Part shown: piece after piece, positions 17,200 to 26,007 of the stretch
Layout of the letters: every line of letters begins with the position of its first letter
Position numbering within the stretch: the first letter of the stretch is position 1
Assembly (NCBI GenBank): GCA_903916595.1
Contig: CAIWXI010000166.1
Location: 1 to 33,646, forward strand
Direction of reading: 5' to 3'
Length of the DNA: 33,646 bases
From: an uncultured Bacteroidales bacterium
Lineage (GTDB): Bacteria > Bacteroidota > Bacteroidia > Bacteroidales > FEN-979
Program-made: the position numbers and the translations under genes
Notes under the pieces: generated by a model
Databases searched by the model: none
Seen by the model: only the letters and a program-made list of their open reading frames with translations
What the model was told of the DNA's origin: nothing

Positions 17200-18128
17200 C
17201 GACTCACGTCGATACTGGAAACGGCGGTTTCAATAGTAATATAGATCTTGTTTTTACTGGTAAGGAAGTTTGATGTCTGATACGTATGGTCGGCTTTTTT
17301 ATCAAATCCTTTGAAGTTACGGCTGATCAGGAAAGACTCTGAATTGATCTGGCAGCCAGCACCCTGTGGAACTTCAACTTTTATGGATGATGCTCCCGCG
17401 TTCAGTGAAACACGGGTACAGGGGCTTTTATCACCCAGTTTCATTTTTATGGATGATGCTCCCGCGTCAACGGAGATAGTATCGACTTTGTAATTTGTGA
17501 GATCGAGGTTCATTTCGGCCGCCCCTATGTCGAATGTCATATTCCATGAGGGTTTTTCATTCAGCCTGATGTCTACCTTGTTGCTGTGAACGGAATTGCT
17601 CACATGACCTTTTTCGAGTGAAAGGCTGATCTTTTTTACACCGAGGGTGTCATTTGATGTAAGCGAATAATTACCAATATCGCCGGTTTTTTTAAAGCTT
17701 AAAAAGTCGGAGGTAATTCCTTCTATCGTGAACGAACCAGCTGCCGCATCAAGATCAAGCACGCCGCGTTTTGTGAGGGAATCAGGAGCGACGCTTAAAT
17801 TCTGCTCCGAGTAAGTACCGGAAGTGCTATCTCCTTCGTCATCATTCCAGTCATAGTGCTGTTGCCATCCGTTATGAAAACCCCACCAGGGAGCATGGTT
17901 GGTAAGCCGGCTGAAAAAAGTTATGGTAAATGCCAGTACCACGATCACCGAGATGATCTTGTAGAGGTCTCTTACGGGCAGAACGGCAATTCCCCAGAAT
18001 ACAAGGATCAGGGGCCAGAGGTTCCAGAGGATGCGCCATCCGGAGGTAATGTATCCGAGGTTACTCAGCAGTATGAGAAGGCCGAGGGAGATCAGGATAA
18101 CGGGCCAGAAAACATGTCTGAATTTCAT
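17193..18128 (-). CDS. LiaF-like envelope-stress membrane protein, 311 aa
   Basis: The N-terminus carries closely spaced hydrophobic helices of the LiaI/LiaF or DUF5668 type (HVFWPVILISLGLLILL, then LWPLILVFWGIAVLPV, then a third ending near residue 74). A His/Trp/Asp-rich linker follows, then an all-beta domain of about 190 residues with repeated motifs (AAAGSFTIEG, DIGAAEMNLDLT, DAGASSIKMKL, NAGASSIKVEV). This fits the DUF2154/toast-rack C-terminal domain of LiaF-like proteins. ATG 18128 is preferred because a start at 18176 would overlap the PspC gene and add a charged, unrelated leader. Pairing with pspC is a common Bacteroidota arrangement, presumably for sensing membrane stress. Confidence 0.85.
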   Translation of the reverse strand: MKFRHVFWPVILISLGLLILLSNLGYITSGWRILWNLWPLILVFWGIAVLPVRDLYKIISVIVVLAFTITFFSRLTNHAPWWGFHNGWQQHYDWNDDEGDSTSGTYSEQNLSVAPDSLTKRGVLDLDAAAGSFTIEGITSDFLSFKKTGDIGNYSLTSNDTLGVKKISLSLEKGHVSNSVHSNKVDIRLNEKPSWNMTFDIGAAEMNLDLTNYKVDTISVDAGASSIKMKLGDKSPCTRVSLNAGASSIKVEVPQGAGCQINSESFLISRNFKGFDKKADHTYQTSNFLTSKNKIYITIETAVSSIDVSRY

Positions 18129-18153
18129 AAGTCGTTTATTTTTATCGTGAATA

Positions 18154-18675
18154 TTATTTTTTTCCGGAAAGAGCATTAAACAAGAGTCCTCCCCCGATTA
18201 CCACGAGGATCACAGGCCAGAGGTCGCCGAAATCGATATTCGGAACGAAGAGGTTGATCAGGAAAAGGATACCCAGCGTGATCAGAACCAGTCCGCCTAT
18301 AAGGCTGCCTTTGGTTTTTTCTGATTTGTTGAAAAGATCAGCAGAAGCCGGGGTGGGTGGTTCAGTTGCCCTGAACGGATCTTGTGACTGGAATGGATCT
18401 TTTGGTTTGAACGGGTCAGCCGGGGCTGCAGGTTCAGGACCAGGTTCAGGATTTCCTGATGGGTTGGAATTGAACTGTTGGTATGAGAGAGGTTTTTCAG
18501 GAGTTACCACCCAGAGGATGAAATAGAGCATTACTCCTCCGCCAACGGCAAGAGTAAGAATAACGAAAGCAAGACGGATCAGCAGGGGATCAGTATCAAA
18601 ATATTCAGCAAGGCCGCCTGCAACACCTCCGATTTTTCGGTCAACGACACTACGATATAAACGTTTAGGTTCCAT
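18154..18675 (-). CDS. pspC: PspC-domain protein with C-terminal LiaI-like segment, 173 aa
   Basis: Residues 1-60 are a standard PspC domain (LYRSVVDRKIGGVAGGLAEY, then a membrane helix ending LYFILWVVTP). A Pro/Gln/Asp-rich linker with DPFKPKDPFQSQDPF-type repeats follows, and the C-terminal 45 residues are a two-helix DUF5668/LiaI-like hydrophobic segment that resembles the N-terminus of the next protein. In Enterobacteria PspC relays membrane stress to PspA; no pspA is visible here. It lies 25 bases upstream of the LiaF-like gene on the same strand. Confidence 0.88.
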   Translation of the reverse strand: MEPKRLYRSVVDRKIGGVAGGLAEYFDTDPLLIRLAFVILTLAVGGGVMLYFILWVVTPEKPLSYQQFNSNPSGNPEPGPEPAAPADPFKPKDPFQSQDPFRATEPPTPASADLFNKSEKTKGSLIGGLVLITLGILFLINLFVPNIDFGDLWPVILVVIGGGLLFNALSGKK

Positions 18676-18730
18676 GGTTTTTATTTTTTGTATGAAAGCT
18701 TAGACGTTATTCGCCGGGGCAGGTTACAGA

Positions 18731-19570
18731 TCAGCCGGCCGCAGGATGTTTACGGCGGTACATGCGGGAAGACAGCACAACACTCAGTTCGAATAGTCCG
18801 TAAAGTGGTACGGCAACGATGAGCTGGCTGAACATATCGGGACTTGGAGTAATAATTCCGGCGACGATGAGAATGATAACAAGTGTGTGTTTGCGGTATT
18901 TCCTGAGCATTGCAGGGGTAAGTATCCCAATCTTTGTGAGAAGCAATATGAGCACAGGAAGTTCAAAAACAACGCCCATCATCAAGGTAAGCAGCGTGAT
19001 ATTGCTTACATACGAAGTCAGGGCAATCTGATTTTTCACGGAAGCGCTCACGGTATACCCGCCTAAGAAATTAATCATCAGAGGGGCGACAAGGAAATAA
19101 GAAAATAAAACACCAAGGATGAAAAGAAAAAACACACTGAATACCGCTCCCCTCGATGCACTGACTTCCTTATCGGTGAGGCCGGGTTTGATAAATCTCC
19201 ATAATTCCCATAAAATATATGGTAAGCCAAGGATGAGGCCGGCAATCAGAGAAATGTTCATATGGGCAAGGAACTGACCTGCCATACTGATGTTGATGAG
19301 TTCGAAATGCGATGGGTCGATACAGAGTGAAGGCATGGATAGCATTCCCCCAAGCTTGCACAGCATCCGGTAGGTTATAAAATCCTTTGATTTCGGCCCT
19401 AAAATGATAGTGTCGAAAAGAATGTCCTTGAATGCGAAAGCAAGTATTGAAAACACGAATACTACCAGCAGTGAACGCCAGATCATGCCCCTGAGCACGT
19501 CGAGGTGTTCCCAGAAACTCATTTCTTCGCCGTCCTTGTTCTTTTTACTGAAACCCGGAATACTGATCAT
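18731..19570 (-). CDS. tatC: Sec-independent (Tat) translocase subunit TatC, 279 aa
   Basis: This is a six-helix inner-membrane core subunit of the twin-arginine translocase. Signature blocks are MSFWEHLDVLR near the N-terminus, PYILWELWRFIKPGLTDKE (the TatC family signature), GVVFELPVLILL, and ITPSPDMFSQ. I choose ATG 19570 (MISIPGFSKKNKDGEE); an upstream in-frame ATG at 19624 adds an aromatic leader without family support, and a later Met just before FWEHLD is also possible. No tatA/tatB lies beside it. It is divergent from the TolC-type efflux operon across about 145 bases. Confidence 0.93.
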   Translation of the reverse strand: MISIPGFSKKNKDGEEMSFWEHLDVLRGMIWRSLLVVFVFSILAFAFKDILFDTIILGPKSKDFITYRMLCKLGGMLSMPSLCIDPSHFELINISMAGQFLAHMNISLIAGLILGLPYILWELWRFIKPGLTDKEVSASRGAVFSVFFLFILGVLFSYFLVAPLMINFLGGYTVSASVKNQIALTSYVSNITLLTLMMGVVFELPVLILLLTKIGILTPAMLRKYRKHTLVIILIVAGIITPSPDMFSQLIVAVPLYGLFELSVVLSSRMYRRKHPAAG

Positions 19571-19667
19571 AGGAAGGCAAAAGTAAAAATAATTCCTGAT
19601 CCTTATACCGTGTCTTACGTTCATTTGGCATTTTACCTAAAGTCTTTATACTATTTGTATAAGTATG

Positions 19668-19698
19668 TTGTATATCTGACGTTTTTCACGTAGGTTTG
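19668..19698 (+). promoter_or_regulatory. Candidate promoter of the TolC-MFP-RND operon
   Basis: TTG (19668-19670), then 20 bases, then TAGGTTTG (19691-19698), a perfect match to the Bacteroidota -33/-7 arrangement. Transcription would start about 10-14 bases before the ATG at 19717, giving a very short leader. Confidence 0.5.
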
Positions 19699-19716
19699 AA
19701 ATCTAATTGCGTTCAA

Positions 19717-20964
19717 ATGTCTGCTGTGGTAAAAAGATCAGCTTTGTCTCTGTGCTTGCTGGTAATTCATCTTTTTATATACAGCCAGGATCATTCCCTT
19801 AGCTGGTATATAGCCCAGGGCACGGCCAACAATCCGCTTTTAAAAGATCTTTCGAACCAGATCAGGTCAAACCAGTACGACAGCCTCATAACCCGCGCAA
19901 CCTACCTTCCGCAGGTCAATTTTAATGCCATGATGATGTATGCCCCCGTTGTCAATGATTGGGGATATAGCGAGGTGATCACCAATGGCCAGGAATTGAT
20001 GGGAACCCTGAATGTAAATCAGCAGATATTCAATAAAAAAACAAAGGAAGTGAATTACCGTAAGTTAGGACTGGTAAACCGAAGTCTCGAGAATTCACGG
20101 AACCTGAATGTTAATGAACTGAAAAAGGCCATCACGGCCCAATATCTGGCTGCATATTCAGCCATTATGGAAGCAGAATTTCAGCAGGATATTCTTTCGA
20201 CACTGAAGGAGGAAGAAATGGTGTTAAAGTTGTGGGTGCAGAAAGGGACCTACCACCAAACAGATTATCTTTCGGTGAAGGTTGAGGTCATTCAGCTTGA
20301 AAGAAATATAAAAAACCTTGAATTTCAGTACAAGAAGGAATTTTCAAACCTCAACGTCATTTGCGGAATAAGCGATACCGCGCTTTTCAAACTAAGCCTT
20401 CCTGCTATTGAGGAGATACTCAGAGGCTCACAGGGAAATTCTCTTTTCTTCAGGAAATTCGTCATCGACAGTTTACAGATTCAGACCGAAAAACTTCTGA
20501 TCGACCGTAAATATAAACCCGTTGTGAGTTGGTTTTCCGATGGAGGTCTGATCAATAACGAACCGGTTTATCTTTACCAGAATCTCGGGATCAGTGTTGG
20601 CATGAGTCTTAGCCTTCCGGTGTATGACGGCAATCAAAGGAAACTGAATTACAGCAAACTCAGGATACAGGAGGAGACCAGGAAAAATTATCAGGATTTT
20701 TTCAGAACACAATACAGTCTGCAGCTCAGGCAGCTGAAGGATGAACTTGACAATGTAAGGATACTGGCCCATGACAATCAAAAACAGATTGATTTGGTAA
20801 AAATGCTGGTTGCACAGGAAAGAGCCGAACTGAATAGCGGGACTCTGACAATTACAGATTATATACTGGCTTTAAGGAATCTTATTGCGGCCATGCATGA
20901 GGGGGTGCAATACCAGATAAGGGCACAATATATTTTAAACGAAATTAATTTCTGGAGACAATGA
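19717..20964 (+). CDS. TolC-family outer-membrane efflux protein, 415 aa
   Basis: A cleavable signal peptide (basic MSAVVKRS, hydrophobic core, ending near IYSQ) precedes a long helical protein with the TolC repeat pattern, including LPQVNFNAMMMYAP in the first barrel strand region, NVNQQIFNKKTKEV, and in the second half LSLPVYDGNQRKLNYSKLR, an outer-membrane efflux protein hallmark. The length is typical. ATG 19717 is preferred over a TTG 21 bases upstream, which lies inside the predicted promoter. The stop overlaps the start of the adaptor gene by four bases, so the three efflux genes form one operon. Confidence 0.92.
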   Translation: MSAVVKRSALSLCLLVIHLFIYSQDHSLSWYIAQGTANNPLLKDLSNQIRSNQYDSLITRATYLPQVNFNAMMMYAPVVNDWGYSEVITNGQELMGTLNVNQQIFNKKTKEVNYRKLGLVNRSLENSRNLNVNELKKAITAQYLAAYSAIMEAEFQQDILSTLKEEEMVLKLWVQKGTYHQTDYLSVKVEVIQLERNIKNLEFQYKKEFSNLNVICGISDTALFKLSLPAIEEILRGSQGNSLFFRKFVIDSLQIQTEKLLIDRKYKPVVSWFSDGGLINNEPVYLYQNLGISVGMSLSLPVYDGNQRKLNYSKLRIQEETRKNYQDFFRTQYSLQLRQLKDELDNVRILAHDNQKQIDLVKMLVAQERAELNSGTLTITDYILALRNLIAAMHEGVQYQIRAQYILNEINFWRQ

Positions 20965-21875
20965 AACAAAGGCTAATGATGATACTGCCAGGGTTGTTCT
21001 GCCTGTTATTTCCGGTCGCCTGCAGGAATACCCGGGAGGCCGATGAGAAAGTAGTGAGGGCGGTGGTTCCGGTGACCGTGATCAATCTGAGGACAGGCAC
21101 AATGATGGAATATGCTGAGTTTCCGGCTACTTCATCCTTCCTTGAGAAAGCTGTTATCAAATCGCCCATAACCGGGTATGTTGAGAAATGTTTCTTGTCG
21201 GCAGGGGACCGTGCAAAAATGAGCGAGATGCTGTTCGAACTCAGGACGAAAGAAGCGACAGTATTGTACCAGGACAGTGTGCATGCACTAGGGATCACAG
21301 GTCTTATCCAGGTGAGGGCTTCTATTGAAGGACTTGTTTCTGTGATCAATCATCCAAAAGGCGATTTTGTTCAGGAAGGCGAACCCTTATGTACCCTGGT
21401 ATTGCCAAAAAGCCTGGTATTCATTCTGGAGCTTCCATACGAGCTTAAAGACTATATACGTCTGGGAACTGAATGTGTGCTTCTTTTGCCCGACAATGAG
21501 AAGCTCAGTGCTTCCATCCATGCCGTTTTACCGGCCATGACAGGAGCCTCACAGACCGTGAGAGTGATTCTTCAGCCCAGCCTGCCCAAGCCGCTTCCCG
21601 AGAACCTGATGGCCCGGGTGAAAATCATCAGGTCAATAAAAAACAGGGTCACTATCCTTCCAAAATCTTCAGTTTTAAGTGATGAAGTGATGAAAAATTT
21701 CTGGGTGATGAAGTTGTTGAATGATACTATGGCAGTGAAAGTCCCTGTTATACCAGGCATTGCAGGAACCGACAGCATCGAGATCGTTTCTCCCGTTTTT
21801 CAGTCTGCCGACCGTTTTCTCAGCAGCGGTAATTATGGCCTGGGAGATACCGCCATTGTGAGGATCATCAAATAA
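20961..21875 (+). CDS. RND efflux periplasmic adaptor lipoprotein, 304 aa
   Basis: A lipoprotein signal ends in PVAC (Cys21). The split biotinyl/lipoyl-like halves are IKSPITGYVEKCFLSAGD and IRASIEGLVSVINHPKGDFVQ-like sequence, followed by a beta-barrel and a membrane-proximal domain ending near VVS/SGNYGLGDTA. The alpha-hairpin between the two lipoyl halves is nearly absent, which makes it shorter than typical AcrA-type adaptors (about 370-400). It would bridge the RND pump and the TolC protein encoded on either side. It overlaps the tolC-like gene by four bases. Confidence 0.9.
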   Translation: MKQRLMMILPGLFCLLFPVACRNTREADEKVVRAVVPVTVINLRTGTMMEYAEFPATSSFLEKAVIKSPITGYVEKCFLSAGDRAKMSEMLFELRTKEATVLYQDSVHALGITGLIQVRASIEGLVSVINHPKGDFVQEGEPLCTLVLPKSLVFILELPYELKDYIRLGTECVLLLPDNEKLSASIHAVLPAMTGASQTVRVILQPSLPKPLPENLMARVKIIRSIKNRVTILPKSSVLSDEVMKNFWVMKLLNDTMAVKVPVIPGIAGTDSIEIVSPVFQSADRFLSSGNYGLGDTAIVRIIK

Positions 21876-21890
21876 ACACCTGTCAGTAAG

Positions 21891-24800
21891 ATGTTGAACC
21901 AGGATTTTTACCGGACGTATACCAAACCTACCATTTTCGTGCTATTGATTTTTCTTATCCTTGGCGGATTTGCGTACTGGTATATGGAGACCCTGTTGTT
22001 TCCTGATGTGGTTTTCCCAAAGATCAGGATTATTGCCGATAACGGGGAGCAGCCTATCGACAAGATGCTGATTACTGTGACCCGCCCACTTGAAATTGCA
22101 ATCAAGCGGGTAAACGGGATAGCGACGGTACGCAGTTCAACAAACCGCGGCAGCTGCACCATTGAGGCCTATTTTGAGTGGAATACCGATATCAATGTGG
22201 CCCGTATGCAGCTCGAGGCCAGGATCAACGAGATCAAGAACATCCTGCCTTCCACAACCAACCTGGTGATTGAGGCGATGAGCCAGAATATTTACCCGGT
22301 GATCGGGTATACACTCGAAAGCGATAGGTACGGACAGGTTGAGATGAAGAATGTGGCTTTGTTCTTTGCCAGGCCCAGGTTTTCTGAGGTGCCCGGGATT
22401 TCCAATGTGTTTGTGAGGGGTGGGAAGACAAAGGAGTTTGTTGTCAAGCCTGATCCCATGAAAATGGTACAGCTGGGTGTAAACCCTCAAAACCTGATCG
22501 ATGTGCTGGGTAAGACAAATTTTATCGAATCCAACGGTTTATTGTCCGATTACCGCCGCTTGTACCTCTCGGTGACCGACAGCAGGATAGGTACACCAGA
22601 AGATTTGCGGCAGGTTGTCATCCGCAATGATGGCAATCGCATAATAAGGCTGGGCGACCTCGCCCTGGTGGAATTCCAGGAGCAGCAGGAATTTATCCGT
22701 ATCAATGCCAACGGACATGAAGCAGTCATCCTCGATATCGTAAAGCAGAAAGGCGCCAACCTGCTCGATTTTGTTGAAAAGGTGAAGGAGAAGGCCAGGG
22801 ACATCCAGCGGCAGCTGCCAAAGGGAATGGTATTAAAGACCTATTATAACCAGTCGGTTTTTGTGACCGATTCGATCAACAGTGTGTTACGGGCCATATA
22901 CGAAGGTCTTATCCTTGCACTGCTGGTAGTGATCCTGTTTCTTCGTTCCTTCCGGGCCAGCCTCAACGTGATCATCATTATTCCTGTGACCCTGGCGCTT
23001 ACCCTGACTGTTCTGTACCTGGCCGGGATTACTCTAAATATCATGTCGCTGGGCGCCATTGCGGCATCTATAGGACTTATCATCGACGATGCCATCGTGG
23101 TGATTGAGCAAATACACCGGGTTCATGAAGAGAACCCCGGGAAAAACAAGCAAAGTGTAGTGCATGATACGATGAAGATGCTGTTCCCTGCTATGGTTGG
23201 CTCTTCGCTGAGCACTATTGTTATTTTTTTCCCTTTCGTGATGATGAGCGGGGTGGCCGGGAGTTTCTTTAAAGAACTAACAGCGACAATGGAAATCACG
23301 CTCATCTGCAGTTTTTTCGCAACCTGGCTGGGTTTGCCTGCCCTGCATCTGGCTTTGGGGTATAAGCACCGAAAGAAGTCCGGGATTGATCAGGCGGAGA
23401 GCGCTACAGGTAAAAATTCTCTTGGCTGGCTTCTTTGGTTTTTCGATAAGCCGGCATTTGCTCTTGTTTTTATAGTGATTCTGGCTGCAAGCGCTGTGTT
23501 TCTTGTTCCCAGATTGAATACCGGTTTTCTGCCGGTACTCGATGAGGGGACCATTGTTTTTGACTATCTCACCCCGGCGGGTACTTCTCTGGATGCCTCC
23601 GACGCCATGCTTCGCCGGGTGGATACCCTGATCCTTCATCATAAGGATGTGGCGACCTATATGAGGCGTACGGGGACCAATATGAGTTCGGGTATCAGCA
23701 TGGCAAGCGGTGTAATCCCTCCCAATGAAGGAGATTATCTCATTCAGCTCAAGCCGGGGATCAACCGTAAGACCGAAGATGTTATTTCGGAGATCAGGCA
23801 AAAGGTTTCGGTTCAGGAACCTGCGCTTACCATTGAATTCGGACAGAGAATTGCCGACCTGCTGGGCGACCTGATCGGCCGTCCGGAACCTATAGAGATA
23901 AAGATCTTCGGAGATGACCGGGCTCAACTGGAAACCCTGGCCATAAGAGCCCAGGGCATACTTGAAAAGGTCAAAGGCATAGCCGATCTTAAAAACGGGA
24001 TCATAGTAGAAGGCCCTTCCATAAGCATTATTCCTGATGAAGCCAGGCTGGCACAGTTTCACCTGAGCCCTGCCGACCTCCAGACCCAGCTGCAGGCTAA
24101 TAACGAGGGAGTAAAGGTTGGAGAGGTTCAAAGCGGCGAGCAGATGCTGAGAATCGTTCTGAGGTTTACCGATTTCAGAGAAAATTCACTCGAAAAGATA
24201 CTTGACCAGCCTGTATTCTCTCCCGACGGTTCATTCAGGCCCCTGGAGTATTTTGCCAGGGCTGAATTATCGAAGGGCTTTCCTGATGTTACCCGGGAAG
24301 ATCTGAAATCGAATATTGTTGTAACTGCCCGCCTTGAAAACCGCGACCTGGGAAGCGCGATGAATGAGATTAAAAGCACTCTTGCTTCAGGCCTTATCAT
24401 GCCCCCGGGCTATTATATTGTGTACGGCGGCACGTATGCCCAGCAGCAGTCGTCATTCCGGGAGCTGCTGATGATTTTGTTTGCAGCCATCGTGCTTGTT
24501 TTCACCATTCTCCTTTTCCTGTTCAGGGATTTCAGGATACCCCTGCTGGTAATTTTTATCTCGGTTCTGGGTATAGCCGGCTGCGTGTGGGCTTTGTATT
24601 TAACGGGGATACAGCTTAACGTGGGCAGTTATACAGGCATTATCATGATCGTCGGGATCATTGCAGAAAATGCCATCTTCACGGTAAACCAGTTTCTGGT
24701 GACAATGAAATCCAGTTCGGGGGATGTGGATGCTTCGATACGTTATGCAATTTCAATGCGTATCAGACCAAAGCTGATGACCGCGATAGGGGCTATACTT

Positions 24801-24947
24801 GCACTGACGCCACTGGCGCTTGGTATAGGCGTGGGCGCCCAGATGCAGCAACCACTCGCTATTGCTGTTATCGGCGGATTTGTTATAGCGATGCCCCTGT
24901 TGCTGTTTGTGTTTCCATCACTTCTGAGGCTGGTGTTTCACAGATGA
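21891..24947 (+). CDS. RND-superfamily efflux pump, inner-membrane subunit, 1018 aa
   Basis: This is an AcrB/MdtB-like proton-driven transporter, with an N-terminal helix followed by LFPDVVFPKIRI, two large periplasmic loops and twelve predicted membrane helices. TM4 keeps the proton-relay pair Asp399/Asp400 in GLIIDDAIVVIEQI. At the TM10 position of AcrB Lys940, the motif reads GIIAENAI, so Glu926 replaces the lysine. It belongs to the operon with adaptor and TolC (15-base gap). The substrate class is not readable; it does not show the metal-pump TM4 pattern. Repeats follow directly after the stop. Confidence 0.95.
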   Translation: MLNQDFYRTYTKPTIFVLLIFLILGGFAYWYMETLLFPDVVFPKIRIIADNGEQPIDKMLITVTRPLEIAIKRVNGIATVRSSTNRGSCTIEAYFEWNTDINVARMQLEARINEIKNILPSTTNLVIEAMSQNIYPVIGYTLESDRYGQVEMKNVALFFARPRFSEVPGISNVFVRGGKTKEFVVKPDPMKMVQLGVNPQNLIDVLGKTNFIESNGLLSDYRRLYLSVTDSRIGTPEDLRQVVIRNDGNRIIRLGDLALVEFQEQQEFIRINANGHEAVILDIVKQKGANLLDFVEKVKEKARDIQRQLPKGMVLKTYYNQSVFVTDSINSVLRAIYEGLILALLVVILFLRSFRASLNVIIIIPVTLALTLTVLYLAGITLNIMSLGAIAASIGLIIDDAIVVIEQIHRVHEENPGKNKQSVVHDTMKMLFPAMVGSSLSTIVIFFPFVMMSGVAGSFFKELTATMEITLICSFFATWLGLPALHLALGYKHRKKSGIDQAESATGKNSLGWLLWFFDKPAFALVFIVILAASAVFLVPRLNTGFLPVLDEGTIVFDYLTPAGTSLDASDAMLRRVDTLILHHKDVATYMRRTGTNMSSGISMASGVIPPNEGDYLIQLKPGINRKTEDVISEIRQKVSVQEPALTIEFGQRIADLLGDLIGRPEPIEIKIFGDDRAQLETLAIRAQGILEKVKGIADLKNGIIVEGPSISIIPDEARLAQFHLSPADLQTQLQANNEGVKVGEVQSGEQMLRIVLRFTDFRENSLEKILDQPVFSPDGSFRPLEYFARAELSKGFPDVTREDLKSNIVVTARLENRDLGSAMNEIKSTLASGLIMPPGYYIVYGGTYAQQQSSFRELLMILFAAIVLVFTILLFLFRDFRIPLLVIFISVLGIAGCVWALYLTGIQLNVGSYTGIIMIVGIIAENAIFTVNQFLVTMKSSSGDVDASIRYAISMRIRPKLMTAIGAILALTPLALGIGVGAQMQQPLAIAVIGGFVIAMPLLLFVFPSLLRLVFHR

Positions 24948-24949
24948 CG

Positions 24950-24966
24950 GATATCAGATGGCAGAT
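24950..24966. repeat. 17-bp element identical (inverted) to 12884-12900
   Basis: GATATCAGATGGCAGAT is the exact reverse complement of 12884-12900. It fills most of the 18-base gap between the stops of the RND and OsmC genes and belongs to the heptamer repeat family seen at 12321 and 12891. Confidence 0.8.
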
Positions 24967-25382
24967 CAAAGGATTCTGATCTCTGAGCTTACGGGCAGGG
25001 CTTTTTTAAGCATGGCAGAAACACCGCAGTATCTCTCCTGTGAAAGGTCAATAGCTTTCTGAAGCTTCTCTAATGGAAGGTCTTTTCCCCTGAACTCATA
25101 TACAATGTGCATTTTCGTGAATTGTCGGGGATGTTCCTCCGTAACTTCACCTTCCACCTCCACATTGAAATAATCGGGAGTAACTTTCATCTTCTTCAGA
25201 ATGGCAATCACATCCATTCCAGTACAGCCTGCGAGGGCGACAAGGATAAGAGGTTTAGGCCGGGGACCAAGATTTTCTCCGCCGGCCTGCTCATCTGCAT
25301 CCAATACAATCTCGTGACCGTTGACCTCTGCTTTAAAAGCCATGCCCGACAGCCATTCCACATTTGTTTTTTGGGTCGGCAT
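24966..25382 (-). CDS. OsmC-family thiol peroxidase-like protein, 138 aa
   Basis: This is a small cytoplasmic OsmC/Ohr-fold protein. Both reactive cysteines are present: Cys53 in ALAGCTGMDV and Cys119 in ERYCGVSAML. The first motif is the YhfA/OsmC-like variant rather than Ohr. It would reduce hydroperoxides or handle persulfide or thiol groups. It is followed by the DUF2892 gene two bases away on the same strand, and close to DUF6132 and other redox genes, so a thiol or sulfur role is plausible. Confidence 0.92.
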   Translation of the reverse strand: MPTQKTNVEWLSGMAFKAEVNGHEIVLDADEQAGGENLGPRPKPLILVALAGCTGMDVIAILKKMKVTPDYFNVEVEGEVTEEHPRQFTKMHIVYEFRGKDLPLEKLQKAIDLSQERYCGVSAMLKKALPVSSEIRIL

Positions 25383-25384
25383 AT

Positions 25385-25588
25385 TTATTCTTTTTTTCTG
25401 GTACTGATTTTAAACGGAAGATAAAGGGGGCAGAATCCTATTATGCTGACAATAATAAATATCACGGCAAATATCAACAGTATGATGCCCAGGGCTCCTG
25501 TGATAACATTTGTGAAAAATAATATCCCGATCAGGATCGCGATCAGTATTCTGACCACGATATCAATTGTTCCCATGTTCTTTTTCAT
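25385..25588 (-). CDS. DUF2892 small membrane protein (YgaP-type), 67 aa
   Basis: The N-terminal MKKNMGTIDIVVRI, two membrane helices and the ending SIIGFCPLYLPF match DUF2892, the membrane module found at the C-terminus of the rhodanese YgaP. It has one conserved Cys in GFCPLY. It is likely co-transcribed with the OsmC-like gene (two-base gap). Function is unproven; family links to sulfur transfer make that a fair guess. Confidence 0.85.
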   Translation of the reverse strand: MKKNMGTIDIVVRILIAILIGILFFTNVITGALGIILLIFAVIFIIVSIIGFCPLYLPFKISTRKKE

Positions 25589-25689
25589 GATGTTTTGGTT
25601 TAAATGTTAATATTAATGCATGCAAATATAAACATTTATGGTGATAGTTAAGCGATTTATTTGTTTCTTTGCAAAATAAATAAATCAAT

Positions 25690-25926
25690 ATGTCAGAATC
25701 TTGTAAAACAAACAAAGAATCCCTGCCTTTTAAAGAAAGGGTTAAAACCTGGGATTTCTGGAAACCGGTATTGTTCACGTCGATAGGCGGAGCAGGCGGT
25801 TTTTTATATTACTATTTTGTAGGATGTGCTTCCGGGACCTGTGCTATAACCAGCAACCCGTATGCCAGCATTGCAATGGGTGGTTTTTTTGGGTATTTTA
25901 TCATCAACCGCCCTTGTGCTTGTTGA
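25690..25926 (+). CDS. DUF6132-family small membrane protein, 78 aa (paralogue 1)
   Basis: A short basic N-terminus with PFKERVKTWDFWKP leads to two hydrophobic segments around the conserved core VGCASGTCAITSNPYAS, and the protein ends in NRPCAC. The Cys-x4-Cys core and the terminal Cys-Ala-Cys are invariant with the second copy at 32337-32573; by hand count 60 of 78 residues are identical. It is divergent from the DUF2892 gene across about 100 AT-rich bases. Function is unknown; the cysteine pattern suggests metal, thiol or persulfide handling in the membrane. Confidence 0.85.
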   Translation: MSESCKTNKESLPFKERVKTWDFWKPVLFTSIGGAGGFLYYYFVGCASGTCAITSNPYASIAMGGFFGYFIINRPCAC

Positions 25927-25968
25927 GTTTAGTCACGCAGCACCCATTCTCAATTTATATAGATATAA

Positions 25969-26002
25969 TTTGATCTTTTAAGGCTTGGTTTAAGTATCTT
26001 TG
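25969..26002 (+). promoter_or_regulatory. Candidate promoter of the SPFH gene, giving an almost leaderless transcript
   Basis: TTTG (25969-25972), 22 bases, then TATCTTTG (25995-26002), which matches TAnnTTTG. The first ATG of the SPFH gene is at 26008, so transcription would begin at or next to it; ATG 26020 would leave a leader of about 11 bases. Confidence 0.4.
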
Positions 26003-26007
26003 TACAA

